Of a stretch of 64,000 nt of DNA, positions 52,645-64,000 are shown piece by piece. The position numbers and the translations under genes were made by a program. Position 1 is the stretch's first letter. Each line of letters opens with the position of its first letter. The notes under the pieces were generated by a model. It saw nothing but the letters and a program-made list of their open reading frames with translations. It was not told where the DNA came from and did no database searches. The stretch lies in contig JAEILZ010000001.1 in the NCBI GenBank assembly GCA_018873225.1, positions 7,564,001 to 7,628,000 of the forward strand. The letters are read 5' to 3'. The DNA comes from [Phialemoniopsis] sp. UDSM-2020 (taxonomy: Eukaryota > Ascomycota > Sordariomycetes > Thyridiales > Thyridiaceae).

Positions 52645-53481
52645 TCACGTCCTCTCGGAGACGGTCCACTTCTTGCGGTCCTTCTTGGAGTGCTTGGCGG
52701 CTTTCTCGGCGTCTTCGCCATAGACACCGGCACCGGATATCGAGGCGGCAGAGAACATGCCGGCATGGGGCATGTGGACCGAGGGCTGGGACTGAGTGGG
52801 CGGGACGCCGCCGCGTTTGCCGAGGGCATACTGCCGGTCCTTCTTTCGCAGGTAGCGGCGCCGCCAGATGCAGGCGCCGATCCAGATACCGGCAATGCCA
52901 ACAACCATCACGACGATGAAGATGACCCATTGCCAGTGGTGCGTGAGCCTAGGAGTGGGTTAGAGATGCCAAGACGGACACGAGCCGGGCAGCAGAAAGA
53001 ACTCACCATGTGCCGCCAGGACCTTGATTCTTGACTCCGACATTGTTGGAGGAGCCCTTGGAAGTTGTTGATGAAGAAGACGAGGATGTGGTAGTTGCCT
53101 GAACACCTTTCGCATTGGCGGCACAGAAGCTGGTAAACCAGTTCCGCACAGATGTCAGGTCACCTCCGGCACAGGCCTCATCGCAGACACCACTGACGCC
53201 GGCCGAGAAGGCGGAGACGCGGGAGTCGGCGCAGAAACACGAGGCATACGTGCCCAGGTCACCCGCTGGCTTGGCGGGAGGGACACAGGCGCCATTGGCA
53301 TCGTAGAGGTGGCCGCACTTGGCACCACAGCTGGGAAGCGCGGCAAAGGGGACAATGGTCGTTTCTACACGAGAAAATGAGAGTTAGTGATTGTGAAGCA
53401 GTAGGGAGACACCCCAAGGTGTTCCACGATGACATGGCTCGAACAGGGCCTTATGCCGGTCATCTGTAATGACGTACCCAT
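52645..53481 (-). CDS. CFEM-like single-pass membrane protein
   Basis: Gene model complement(join(52645..52948, 53007..53364, 53478..53481)), 221 aa. The eight cysteines (14, 18, 28, 44, 46, 62, 66, 82) follow the CFEM order: PxCGxxC, C, CxC, CxxxC, C, although the gap between Cys28 and Cys44 is long. A Ser/Thr-rich stalk (91-108) follows, then one transmembrane helix (WVIFIVVMVVGIAGIWIGAC, 128-147) and a basic cytoplasmic stop RRRYLRKKDRQ. The tail ends in KKDRKKWTVSERT. CFEM proteins bind haem or act as surface receptors or effectors. The first coding exon is only ATGG, before a GTACGT donor; intron 1 is 113 nt and intron 2 58 nt. With this start there is no signal peptide, which is odd for a cysteine-rich ectodomain; a more distant 5' exon is possible but I see none. 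Confidence 0.7.
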
Positions 53482-55742
53482 TTTTGAAGCTCGAGATCCA
53501 AAACTGAGCCGTGGATTAAGGACCAAAGAATGCTGTCGGTTGCGAAAGAGAAGTGCGACAAGAGGTTTCCCCGGGCTTGTCGTCAAGTTTCAACGGGCGG
53601 CTGACTCCTATTGTGGCTATGCAATGATGTTGGTGTTGGCTGGCCGGTGCGAAGAGACCGATTCCACCAAGTGAACGGACAGACAATTCAACTCTCAAGT
53701 GACTTCCAATATAGACTGTCTGGTCGTCGTTGCTATGCGTCGAGGCCGAGATCGAAGATCGGGGGTAATCGCGTCGGTCGGAAGTCGCAAGCGAGTGAGC
53801 GAGTGGCCGTTTTGTTGTCGTGCTAGATCTCCCGGCGAAGGGCAAGCAGATCTTTCAATGTTGTCTAATTTAGAGCTTCCGGCGAAGCTACGTGTCGGCC
53901 CGCTGAAACACCATCAACCGCAAGGGGCGGTTCTTTGTCGAGGAGGGAGAACGAGCGTGGTGATGGCTTCCCTTGATTGTCGCCCGAGTCGATGCAAAAT
54001 CCCTGGTTGACAAAAGCAGGGAGGACTGGCTAAGGTTTGAGGGACGGGAGGGGAAAAGAGAAGGGGAGGAATGCACACGCGGATCCACTGCTCAGCACAC
54101 TCTGGCTGGGCTGGGGGAGATGAGCATGGAAAAAACGGCGCAGTTTTGGCACGCGTGATGGGGGGCCACACGCACCACCGCCCGCTGGGTACGAGTTTGG
54201 AGGGGGGTTTTGGGGCCATTTGTTGCCTAATCTAGGTACCTACTGCACTGCGCAGTGAGACGGCCGTGCTTAAAAAGGGCGGGCCCACTCGTGTAGATAC
54301 TAGTACAGGGCTGGTGGCATTTTCGGATCCAAGCCAAGACCCAAGTAAAGACATGCTTGCGCCAAAAAATCAAGGCATAACACGCATCCCTTCAGGATTT
54401 AATTCACTTGACAAAGCCGATGGCCGAATTTGGATGGCTATTTTCGACGCTCTCTCCCGACTAGTGAGTGTAAGATGTCATCAGTACCCATGTCGTTGTC
54501 ACCAGATATCTTAATTTTCCGATTGTTCTCTGCCTCCGTCGCTTCGTATCTGCTTACCTCCAGCTTTAGGCGAAATGACTTGGCAGTTGCGCGCTAAGTA
54601 CTCAAGTACCCAACACGGGAAACGGCAGTCTGCAGGATGGGAGATTCTGCTTTGCTGACTGAGACAGTATTCCTCAGTATTTTTGCTGGGCCCGGCTGAT
54701 CTATTGGCTAAACTATCACCGCCAAGGTCCCATTGCAATGAGACCAGCCAGCTTGGGCATTTCTTCATACCACGAAAGGTGTCATCAGTCCGTATCTGTG
54801 CTCTTCTATACTATACAGAAACAGGCGTAAAGCAGGATATGCGTCGGTGTTTAGCTGTTTGTTATTCTGTGAGATTGATATATCCAGCTCGGCCATTCCT
54901 GGACTGCACGCATCCCATACAGACTTCATCTTTGCCAGAAGCTAAGTAAATACCAAGAATACCCAGCGATCGCCAAGCGCCTGTGAAGTGCTACCAATTG
55001 ATCGTCATCAAGATTTGGGTCCCGCCTGTAGCGAATCCCCGCCTGACCTGAAAACCATTTGGACTAGAGGAAGGTATCTCCGCAGTGTTTACTTCTAATT
55101 CAATATCTTCACCATGCAGGTATTTGCATAGCGTACACTGCCCCATGAGACTAGGTATTGCGAGAGAGCTTTCGTTGCCAATTGCCTGCCCATCTTGTCA
55201 CTCTCGATTGATCGAGACGGCCCGAACCCTAGTGAGCCTTAAACTCTTGCGAGGCCTGGTAGGTACCCACGCCTTGGTGCTGCTCCGTGGTCTTGCGTCA
55301 CGACTATGAAGCGTTCAACAGTGGAATCAGTTGCGTCGACACATGGCTGAGTAGGACCGTAGAGCGACATGCTTGGCTGGATTCTCAAAGATGTATGCTT
55401 TTCTGCGATTCTGCAATGGATGAACACGCCGTCGCAAAGCACGGGTGCGGCCGTTAACTTTGATGCTACTGGCTCCATCTCAGCAATTTTCCCGGCCAAT
55501 TCGCGTCGGTCTGGTTCGATCTTTCAGGGGCTGACTATCGCTAGTTGCCGCTGATTACCCCATTGAACTACAGCCTCACCTGAATTTAATCTGCTCCGCC
55601 CAATTGATACACTCCGCGACCGGGATCGTGCCACTTTCTTTGTCTCCGAAGCCCTCTGCGGCTCTTCACCTCACATCATCATTCGCTTTGCAAGGCCTAC
55701 AACACTGCTAGATTGGCTTGCAAAGGACAAGAAGTAGCAGCC
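53482..55742. other. Intergenic region, 2.3 kb
   Basis: Divergent promoters of the CFEM-like gene and ERV2. Frames of up to 109 codons lie in the presumed CFEM leader (53516-53845) without features. No repeat, tRNA or transposon was recognised. Confidence 0.4.
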
Positions 55743-56584
55743 ATGGCGCGCAGGCAACACCTCTCGCTCATGGTTCTCTTGGCCTTCGGCGCATTCCTGA
55801 CCCTGACCTACTTCATGGTTGGCGGCTCATCGGCCGAACGCTACCCCGTCAAGACGGAGATGCTCAGGAACGCCGCTGAAGATAAGACGGATTTCGCGGC
55901 GGAGGCGCAAAAGGGCGACTTTGGCCTGCCGTCGGACATCCTGAAGGGCGGCGCGATTGCGCCCAAGCTGGAGAATGCGACGATCAAGTACGTTCCTACC
56001 CGCATCCCGATGTGGAAGATGCTCTCCTGTCCTAGCCGCCTACCCAGGCTGTCTCATCTTGTGAATCGTGCTAACCCTTTCTCCTGCGTCTGCATAGAGC
56101 CGAGCTCGGCAGGTCCTCCTGGCGCCTCCTGCACACGATGATGGCCCGCTTCCCGGAAAAGCCGACGCCCGACGACAGCCTCGCCCTCAAGACCTACATC
56201 CAGCTCTTCGCGCGCCTCTACCCCTGCGGAGACTGCGCCGCCCACTTCCAGAAGCTGCTGGCCAAGTACCCGCCGCAGACCTCGAGCCGCAATGCCGCCG
56301 CCGGCTGGGCCTGCTTCGTGCACAACGAGGTCAACACGCGCCTCAAGAAGACGCTCTTTGACTGCAACGACATTGGCGACTTTTACGACTGCGGCTGCGG
56401 CGACGACAAGAAGAAGGGAGAAGGGGGTGAAGACGCGCCCCTCAAGACGCAGGAGAGGAAGGAGGACAGCGGCAATGTCAGCTTGGAGAAGGAAGGGTGA
56501 GTGCTGGGTTGTTACGGTGGTGGAAATGTCCTTGATGGAGAGCGCTGGCTAACATAAGCGCTTAGGCTGACTAGAGGAGGCTGA
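55743..56584 (+). CDS. erv2: FAD-linked sulfhydryl oxidase, ERV2 type
   Basis: ER-luminal enzyme that makes disulfides with FAD and passes electrons to oxygen. Gene model join(55743..55987, 56098..56496, 56566..56584), 220 aa. Introns are 110 nt (GTACGT...GCATAG) and 69 nt (GTGAGT, GGCTAAC branch, GCTTAG). If intron 2 is retained, the protein simply ends two codons later at 56500. A signal anchor (LSLMVLLAFGAFLTLTYFMV) is at 7-26. The Erv/ALR domain covers about 83-185: LGRSSWRLLHTM, the active-site pair YPCGDC (Cys125/Cys128) and WACFVHNEVNTRLKK (FAD-binding His and Asn). The shuttle disulfide CGC at 180-182 matches yeast Erv2. The C-terminal tail is charged and acidic. Confidence 0.9.
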
Positions 56585-57154
56585 TACGCCCTCAAAATGC
56601 ATATTGGCGTTCATTTTGGGTTCATTGGTTTTGAATAGAAGAGTTCCGAATACTGTTACTTGATGCGGCTTGCTTGTAGAGCCCCAGTCGCATCTCAGTA
56701 CCGAGTAGATTGTGCACATTGTTGTCAGGCAGCGCGAGACTTGAGCGGACGGCCACTGTATATACATCAAATATACTACAACTGAATCATTTCATGAGCA
56801 CCCAAGATGCATTACCTACCTCATCTGCAATCAACTTGCCTTAATGAATGACAGCGGATATCACGTGGGGCTCACTACTTAAGTAAAGTCGGTCCTCAAG
56901 TATGGGTGGTGCACTTTCTTGGTGGGTGGGTCCGTGCCCGGTTTCTGCCAGGCGGTCTAGTTTGCCAACGCGTCGGAGCTGCCTGAGCTCATCGACCAGA
57001 GAGCTCCAACGTCAGTCCGCCGCTCCTACAGGTTCCAAGCAAGCACACGAATCAACATCGGCGCAACCGTCCTCTTTTCGCTCACGCCAAACTCAACCTC
57101 TCCTCAATCACATCGCATACTTCTAGACCGACTCGCTTTCGATCATATTTCAAG
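56585..57154. other. Intergenic region
   Basis: 3' flank of ERV2 and promoter of the proteasome subunit gene. No supported feature. Confidence 0.45.
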
Positions 57155-58142
57155 ATGGAGTTTGGCACTTCCGGCCAGCTCAATGAAGGTGCGAATGTCT
57201 CCAGGGTCTCGACGAAGCACTCGGTGCGGTCGGCTCCATTGCAAGGACACTGTCGCTAACAGATGGGATCAGATGGCATCCACCTAGACATGGATAGGCT
57301 AAAGAAGGGTGAGGTGAAGTCAGTACACCTCAATATACTCGGATGAGACAAGATTCAATTGCTAACGTATTGCGACTCAACAGCCTTGGTACTTCGATGT
57401 GAGCTCTCCAACCCTCGGCTCTCCCTACACCCACCCCGAGAACGAAAGAGCCCTTTACTGACCATGCCCTTGCTCCATTTAGTATGGCGGTCACATTCAA
57501 GGATGGAGTCATCCTGGGCGCCGACTCGCGGACGACGACAGGCGCCTACATCGCCAACCGAGTGACGGACAAGCTGACCAAGGTGCACGACACCATCTGG
57601 TGCTGCCGTTCCGGTTCTGCGGCCGACACTCAGGCAGTCGCCGATATTGTTCAGTACCAGCTCGGCATGTTCGCCATGACCAATGGCAAGCCGCCCACCA
57701 CCCAGACGGCCGCCGCCATTTTCCAGGAGATCACCTACGCAAACAAGGATCGGTTGACGTAAGCCTTCCTGCTCCAGGTCATTCTATTCTAATGCAGGCC
57801 CCTTACTGACTGCCCACCTGCAGTGCCGGTCTGATTGTCGCTGGCTGGGACGAGCGCCATGGTGGCCAGGTCTACTCGATTCCCCTGGGAGGATCTCTGC
57901 ACAAGCAGTCATACGCCATCGGCGGCTCTGGCTCGACATACATCTACGGTTACTGCGACGCAAACTGGAAGGAGGGCATGGAGGAGGCTGACGCCGTCAA
58001 CTTTGTCAAGGGAGCACTGAAGGAGGCCATCAAGTGGGACGGCAGCTCAGGTGGTGTCATTCGCATGGTCGTCCTCACCGCGAAGGGAGCCGACAGGCAC
58101 CTGTACCTGCCGGATACGGATTACAAGGTTCGACACCAGTGA
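57155..58142 (+). CDS. pre3: 20S proteasome subunit beta-1 (caspase-like activity)
   Basis: Catalytic beta-1 subunit of the 20S core, cleaving after acidic residues. Gene model join(57155..57188, 57273..57318, 57384..57398, 57483..57758, 57824..58142), 229 aa. The third coding exon is only 15 nt. Splicing gives [20 protein letters not shown] then [20 protein letters not shown], in phase at every junction. Autolysis after Gly in NLG-TS would expose the catalytic Thr1. The motifs [40 protein letters not shown] and [16 protein letters not shown] are those of beta-1. The last shows the usual GGSGS with active-site Ser. The stop at 58142 follows YKVRHQ. Confidence 0.95.
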
Positions 58143-61100
58143 AGGAAGGTGCGAACGGCACTGGATGGTACTGGATGGTGGAGGCACGTGAGCACACCCG
58201 GCTGCTGGCTGGGTGCATTTCTAGGGGAAGATGACAAAGTCCGATAAGATACGGGCGTACGTGTACACTATTCCTTATGCAAGGCATCAGGACTCGGTAA
58301 TAGACAGTGGGATCACCCACCTGCTTTTGCGAGAAGCGAGGAACATTCGATACCGACTGAGTCGACAGTGTCCACATGTTTGCTTGCAACGCTTGGCAAC
58401 TCGAATTTTGTTCTTTCCGAGGCGGTGAAGTGTGTAGCACTCCTGCAGAAGTCCGGACGGACCGGCCCTTTGGACGAATGGGAATAGAGCCGACATCGCG
58501 TGTGAGCTGCCATGGTGCTCTGAGGCTTCATTTCTTTCCACCAACCCAAAGGCTAGCCATGTACCCAGGGCTGGAAGGATCGTCAGACAGGGAAGTGTCA
58601 TGGAAGCAGACCCGCGTGTTTCGAGAAGCCCATGCCGTGCAAGGGTTCGACTAAAATCCAGCGGTCACTTCAGCTTGGAGCTGACTTGATCTCGTCACAC
58701 CTGAGAGCGCCGTCGTCTTGGATCTAGGGATACAAGGGGGGGGGGGTCACTGCCGGACACGGGGGACAGGGAAAGGGAGTGCCGGCTGGTAATGTGGTCA
58801 AGGTTGAGGAGAAAACCACGGTGTGAAGATTGTCGTGGTGTAAGGTCAGGGTCCATCGTAGACACAGACAAGCCGGGCTAACGTGTGTGAGCGGCGGGCA
58901 GGACCTCGTGCCGGTGCTCTGGGCGCAGATTGGCTGAGACGTTTTGGCATCACGGGTGGGGATAATGGGTACGTGTACCTGGGCGTGGGGTAATTAAGCT
59001 CTTGCGCCCTGGCCGACAACCTAGCTGGATTCTTTGCTTCTTGTCTACGACTGGTAACTATTGGTAGGTCTAGGATCGTGGAATGATCTCATTAAAGGTT
59101 GCTTATTCTTATGTAGGAGACCGTGACAACGTGTTTAGCGGCCAGGTTTGGCTGCGACTCACCGCGCCGTCGAACAGGGGCAGGTGAAGCAAACAGGCCG
59201 GTGCGGTACAAGAAGCAAACTCGCGGCATGTTGGCGGTCTGCGTGCTCTGTATGGTGTTTTGCAGGCTGTCATTAGAAACACCCGTACAGCCAAACAAAC
59301 GAAAATACGATACCCCTGATCTTCACTTCTGCCTGCCCGTATGTCACCAGATGCTTTGAGTAACACAGCTTTGCTGAAGGCACTGGTGCTGGGTGGACGC
59401 AGGAGAAAGCATGTAAGATTCCTTTTAACGGTCTAGTCCGCTCATCGCCGCCTTAGATTTGATCTGCACGCCAACCTTCTAGTCACGGTCAAGTTTGACT
59501 GGCGGAGAGGTGGCCGCGGATGAGATGGACGGGACTGGCATGTTTTGGACAGCCTTGACTGCCACTCCTGGCTGTCTCTGCTTTTGAGTTGTGTACTGAG
59601 TAAGGTACAGTGACTTGGATAGAGAGAGAATAGCACACCTGCTCTGATCAAGTCTCATTGCCAGCTATGGAACAGACCATGATTTGACATGGCCCAGAGC
59701 TGTGGTCCTCGTCCGGTGCCGCCGTTGCACGGAAGGTTTCGCAGTGGCACCGCCACGAACCACCCCTATTCCAGCGTTGCAGGCACGTGGCAAAAGGGGG
59801 CTACATCCTGCGTGCTCTTGCGACATCATCGCTACTCATATCGTTTCCTTGAATAGTGGTGACCCGTGTGCCTTATCAAAGGACCTGCACTTTCTTCACC
59901 GATCGATGCTATCCCAGCCTGTGTCAGTGGTTGATAAATACTTCCAGCTAATCCGCCCTTTTCTGCCGTCCTCTCTCCTCTCGTCTCCTCTTGCTCTAGA
60001 AGATCTGTTTCCTCCTCTTTTGGTCCCCTTTCTTGCTTCCCACCCTCCCTTGTTCTAGAAGGCTGCTTGCATCAGTTGCATTACTCAGTTTCGGTGCTGG
60101 CGTTTATCTACTTTATGTCATAAGGTTTTTTTTTCTGCCCACCTGCATTTGGTACTGGTACACAACCACCACCGCACCTGTCACCAATACCAACATCCGT
60201 ACAAAATCCTTGCACGTATCTGTGGTATCATAGACACATATAGCTCGCGCACTGATCTGTTCTGATCACACACCACTAGCCCCAGAACCAGAGGGAAAGG
60301 ACTGAATAAGAGGTCAAAGAGTGTACAACCACATATCTCGCACTGAGAAAGTCAAGAGAGCTGCACAGCCCAGCCCCCAACAAGCAGCAGCACGCACTAT
60401 TGCTAGCCTGCCCGCCGTCCGCCGCTGGCCGAGCGAGTGGAATCGACGTTCAACCCACTACGCACATCGACTAGGCTCCACCACCGCCCACTTCGCTCCC
60501 CTCTGTCAACCATCGATTAATTCCGCCCACCATCCAACCCATCCCATCCCTCCTCAGAACCTCGAAATATCTCAAACCCAATTTACCCTGGGGAGAAAAG
60601 GGCCAAACTCGCATTGCACCTGGTGGAGGCTTCCTTTTTCTTCTCCTTTGCTCTCACCACAATCTCTGGTCCCGCGCGAGTCAGCCCCTTGCAGAAGCTT
60701 CTGCAACGGTATCCCCGGACTGAGTAAACGCGAGAGGAAACCGTCGCCAATATTTTTAATATCTTTTCTTGTTATTGTTTCGAAGAGCGATAGCGCCCGC
60801 CCGCTGCTTTCTTGCTGCTTTGCTGGTTTTGGTCGCGAGTCGGAGAATCGCGGAGGGGCACGTTTCGTCTGATTCTTAATCCTGCACCACACGAAAGCAT
60901 CATCACAACCGGCCAGGATCGCAAGGCACTGCCTTTTCGACTGACTTGACCTGGTAAGCACACATTCTCATTTTTCGGATCTGTCGTACGTCACCCAGGA
61001 TCACCGGCCGTTTTCTGGCATTCTTCACAATCCTTCCGTATTGTCTCGCCCGCCCGCAAAGTGCCTGTGTGTGACGTCGTTGGGCGCCCAGGGACACACC

Positions 61101-61661
61101 TCGCAGTCTGAACAAACACCACGGTGCCCCTTAAACAAGAGAGGCCTCTGCTCCGCTCGTCGCGCAACATCTGTTCTGTTTGCTCAGCCCAGTCTGTGTA
61201 CTTGGTTCGCCGCTTTGATTGATTCGCGGTTTCGGTCAGGCAGCATCTCATTCTTGAGGCCATCCACAACACTGCCTGTCCAGCCTAGGCGGGCAACGCC
61301 TCTATCGCGGCCCCCAAATTGCCGGCCAGCCAGACCACATCCGCGGTACCAAATGGTCAACAACACTGCCGAGCCTGTTGCTCTATAGTAACCTAGAACG
61401 AGGCTGGTTGTCACTGGATGGCACGCGATCTTGTCTTCATCACCCTTTCGCGGTCCTGTCCGCGCTCAATTGCCTCCTTTCTCTTATCTCTGTCTATCTC
61501 GCTCGCAACTCGATACCCCGAAATTTAGCCAGGTGCACCGCTTGCTTGCTAGGTGGGAGGAAAAAAAGACGCTAACCATACGCTGCCAACCACAGTCGAT
61601 CCGATAATAAGCATATCCTCAACAACTCCCAATAAGACTGTGCCTCCGATAGAACGATGCT
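58143..61661. other. Long gene-free region, 3.5 kb; 5' leader of the PREG cyclin on the right
   Basis: No supported protein gene. The right 1.7 kb (59900-61660) is pyrimidine-rich, with a GTAAGC donor candidate at 60954 and several TAG/CAG acceptors before 61661, fitting a long 5' UTR with an intron. It contains many upstream ATGs, including one opening a 183-codon frame at 60321-60872. Confidence 0.45.
58736..58746 (+). repeat. Poly-G tract (11 G)
   Basis: Uninterrupted run of 11 G in the 3' region of the proteasome gene; G-quadruplex-prone context with GGGGG-rich flanks (58755-58780). Confidence 0.85.
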
Positions 61662-63305
61662 ATGGCCACTCTAATCGGAGACTTCATTGGAGACCATTCA
61701 CGCTTTCACCATACTATGATCCCGGCGTCGGGCATACCCTACCAACAACAGCATTCCCACGAGCCGACCTACCAGTCTCCGAGTCGCTCTAGAGACGCGC
61801 CTTCCCGCCACCGCTCGTCCTCCTCTTCCTCGAACGATAACGTGGGTTATCACCACTCAGCGGTGCCACCGTCGCAGTCGCAATCCCACGCCGGCAGGAG
61901 CGCATCGGAAGAAGGATCCGTTGTCGCTGCTGACCAGGTGCCCGTCGCATCTGGCATCGCACAGCAGTCGAGGGCCGACGCAGCCATCTTCCCGACACCC
62001 CCGGACTCTGCATCGCCGCACAGCCCAGCTTCCGCACACTCGCGGTTCCAGCATGCGCCAGGCTCTGCTTACATGGCCTCCACCGATTCGGCGCTGAACT
62101 CCTCAGCCGCTTCCTCCGCATCGACTGTGACTATTGTCCCCTCCTCCAGACCTACGCCACAGGCGACAACACCCCCCGCCAGCGACCCGACATGGTCACC
62201 AACCGTACACAATGGGGAGCACACCGCTGCCGCCGATGTTGCGGGAACACCACAAGCACAAAGAACCGTCAGTGTAAAAGACCTCGCCCACATACAGAAC
62301 CTCGCCGACCTCGATCTGATCCCGAGTGGCGAGGCCGGTCTCAATGACTCGTCGGCGCAGGACATCAAGTTTGATATCAGCGGGATGCCCATAGGAGACG
62401 TCATCGAGATGGTCGCTGCGCTGCTAACCAAGATCACCACCACGAATGACCTGCAGCACGATGCCTTGAACCGTAACGTGAACCACCAAAGACAAGCGCA
62501 GGCGCAAAGCGAAGGTTCCGAGTCGCATTCGAGTCCGTTCTCGACCTCCGTGCTGGCATTCCATGGAAAGAATGTTCCCGCCATCACCATCCTCAGCTAC
62601 CTCTCCCGAATCCACAAGTACTGTCCGACCACCTACGAAGTGTTTTTGAGCTTGCTGGTCTACTTTGACCGCATGACGGAGCGAGTGAACGACATGGTGA
62701 TGAAGGACGAGCAGGAGCGGAGGAAGTCGCAGGCAGAAAGAAGGCCCACCACCACACCATCGGCAGACGTAGACACCCCAATGGAGAATTCTGGCCATGA
62801 CAGCGACGAGTCGGACGAGGATCTGGCGGACGATAGCAGTGACGATGACGACGATGACGACGACGACGTCGGCAGCGGCAAGGGGAAGAGCATCGACACG
62901 CACAGAGCGAGGACGGCCATGGGCCAGGACCCCACGCCATTGCCTTCCGCGACCTATTTTGTCGTCGATAGCTTCAACATCCACCGTTTGATCATATCCG
63001 GCGTCACCTGCGCCAGCAAGTTCTTCTCGGATGTCTTTTACACCAACTCGAGATATGCCAAGGTACGTTGCCTCTTGTGCTCTTTGTATGGCAGACATGA
63101 TCACTGACTTTTCTTATCATAGGTCGGTGGCCTTCCTTTGGCTGAGCTCAACCACCTGGAGCTTCAGTTCCTGCTGCTCAACGATTTTCGATTGGCCGTA
63201 CCTGTCGAAGACCTCGAGGCCTACGCAACGATGCTCGTCGAGTTCTACGCGCGTGAAGTGATTGCTCACCGGCCCCGGCCTGCGGCAGGGGCCTCGGAGC
63301 CCTGA
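61662..63305 (+). CDS. preg: Pho80/PREG-type cyclin (negative regulator of phosphate acquisition)
   Basis: Cyclin partner of the PGOV/Pho85-type kinase; in Neurospora PREG holds the phosphate activator NUC-1 inactive when phosphate is plentiful. Gene model join(61662..63062, 63123..63305), 527 aa; the 60-nt intron (GTACGT, CACTGAC branch, CATAG) joins NSRYAK to VGGLPLAELNHLELQFLLLN. The N-terminal 200 residues are Ser/Pro/His/Gln-rich and disordered. The cyclin fold begins near residue 240 (DVIEMVAALLTKIT) and has VPAITILSYLSRIHKYCPTT and VFLSLLVYFDRMTE. It is interrupted by an acidic insertion of about 90 residues with a run of nine Asp (62837-62863 region). It resumes at YFVVDSFNIHRLIISGVTCA and KFFSDVFYTNSRYAK. 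The match to PREG in this core is strong. Confidence 0.93.
62837..62866 (+). repeat. (GAY)n codon run encoding poly-Asp
   Basis: Gat/gac triplet run in the PREG acidic insertion; a likely length-variable site. Confidence 0.75.
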
Positions 63306-64000
63306 ATGAATCACTCGATATGGTGATTTTGACGACGAAGGTGGGAGTCTGGCGACAGGCTTTGTAATGGAAGAGTTAATACAGCGAGATACCCGTGGTC
63401 GTGAAAGACTACATATAGATGGGCTAGCCGGGCTACGGGGCCAACCCCTGGATCTGGAATACGGTTCGGGCGCTGCCCTGGGAACGGCCTAGGTCGAGAG
63501 GAGATGCGCTGCCCGCGGCAAATACGCCGTGTGTCACAGAGGAGGAGCATAGTTCACAAACTGACCACAAGAGTTGAAATCATGAAGTTGGCTGGAGCTT
63601 TATGCGAGCGGCCAGTCCCGGCATCCAGAGAGGAGGCAAGAAGATGACGAGATTGCTCCCAGATTGCTTCAACAGAGATTACGATATCGCAACAAACGAC
63701 CGGCTTAAGAAGATACAGGGAAGACGGGACTTTATTACTACTCCCTTTTTCTTTCCCATTTCTCCAAAGACCCATCATTTTTGTGTGAGAAAGATACCCC
63801 GGATATAGAATATGACGGGTCATACGTTTTAGACTGGCTTTGCTTTTCATCCTTTCTTTTTCTCACTTCCACATCGATGATTCACATATCCGGCCGAGAG
63901 GATGGGTGATGGGCGCAAGGGCAGCACACGAGTAGACGTTAATGGGAGGGGGCTTTACTTACTTGGCTCGAGGATCCTGAGAGGACCTTTGACATGATGA
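63306..64000. other. 3' flank of PREG, window end
   Basis: No supported gene. A 98-codon minus-strand frame (63554-63850) lacks features. T-rich stretches near 63740-63870 may be part of PREG's 3' UTR or a gene outside the window. Confidence 0.4.

Noticed and set aside
60321..60872. 183-codon frame in the PREG leader
   Set aside because: Ser/Pro/Arg-rich translation of pyrimidine-rich leader DNA; at most an upstream frame.

Overview
The window is nuclear DNA from a filamentous ascomycete (Pezizomycotina), most likely a Sordariomycete. Genes lie on both strands at roughly one per 2.5 kb. They are interrupted by short introns (mostly 49-113 nt) with GT donors, CTRAC-like branch points and YAG acceptors. 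The families present (HET-domain proteins, a Zn2Cys6 regulator, a CFEM-like protein, a PREG/Pho80-type cyclin, a filamentous-fungal NAD-glycerol-3-phosphate dehydrogenase) are typical of that group. No rRNA, clear tRNA, CRISPR array or intact transposon was found. All exon joins were read by eye from splice signals and reading-frame continuity.

Left part (1-22 kb), accessory in character: the 3' end of a sugar transporter; a HET-domain gene; a small cysteine-containing secreted protein with a Kex2-type site; a three-exon gene of unknown function; SFH5 (Sec14 family); a conserved secreted protein; a coiled-coil protein with a 33-bp internal repeat and a diverged 200-bp direct repeat upstream; a secreted chymotrypsin-fold serine protease; a MYND-finger protein; an unknown two-exon gene; a 2.5-kb stretch of decayed or unresolved coding fragments that includes what looks like the frameshifted first exon of a Csx1/Nam8-type RNA-binding protein; and a second HET gene.

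Middle part (22-43 kb): a 577-aa acidic protein that looks like a degenerate protein-kinase fold split by a long insertion; a Zn2Cys6 transcription factor; a gamma-glutamylcyclotransferase-like protein with two C-terminal membrane segments; cytosolic NAD-glycerol-3-phosphate dehydrogenase with a possible alternative mitochondrial start; a secreted helical protein; and a sugar transporter (15 exons, one apparent GC-AG intron) followed by a leaderless GH78 alpha-L-rhamnosidase, a plausible uptake/hydrolysis pair.

Right part (43-64 kb), mostly housekeeping: glycogen debranching enzyme; a pyridoxal-reductase-type aldo/keto reductase; a CFEM-like single-pass membrane protein with a 4-nt first coding exon; ERV2 sulfhydryl oxidase; proteasome subunit beta-1 (PRE3); and, after a 3.5-kb CT-rich leader region, the PREG/Pho80-type cyclin that controls phosphate acquisition in Neurospora.

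I did not find a clearly new multi-gene system. The strongest candidates for follow-up are the split kinase-like protein, the membrane-anchored GGCT-like protein, the CFEM-like gene with its micro-exon, the alternative start of the glycerol-3-phosphate dehydrogenase and the RNA-binding-protein relic.
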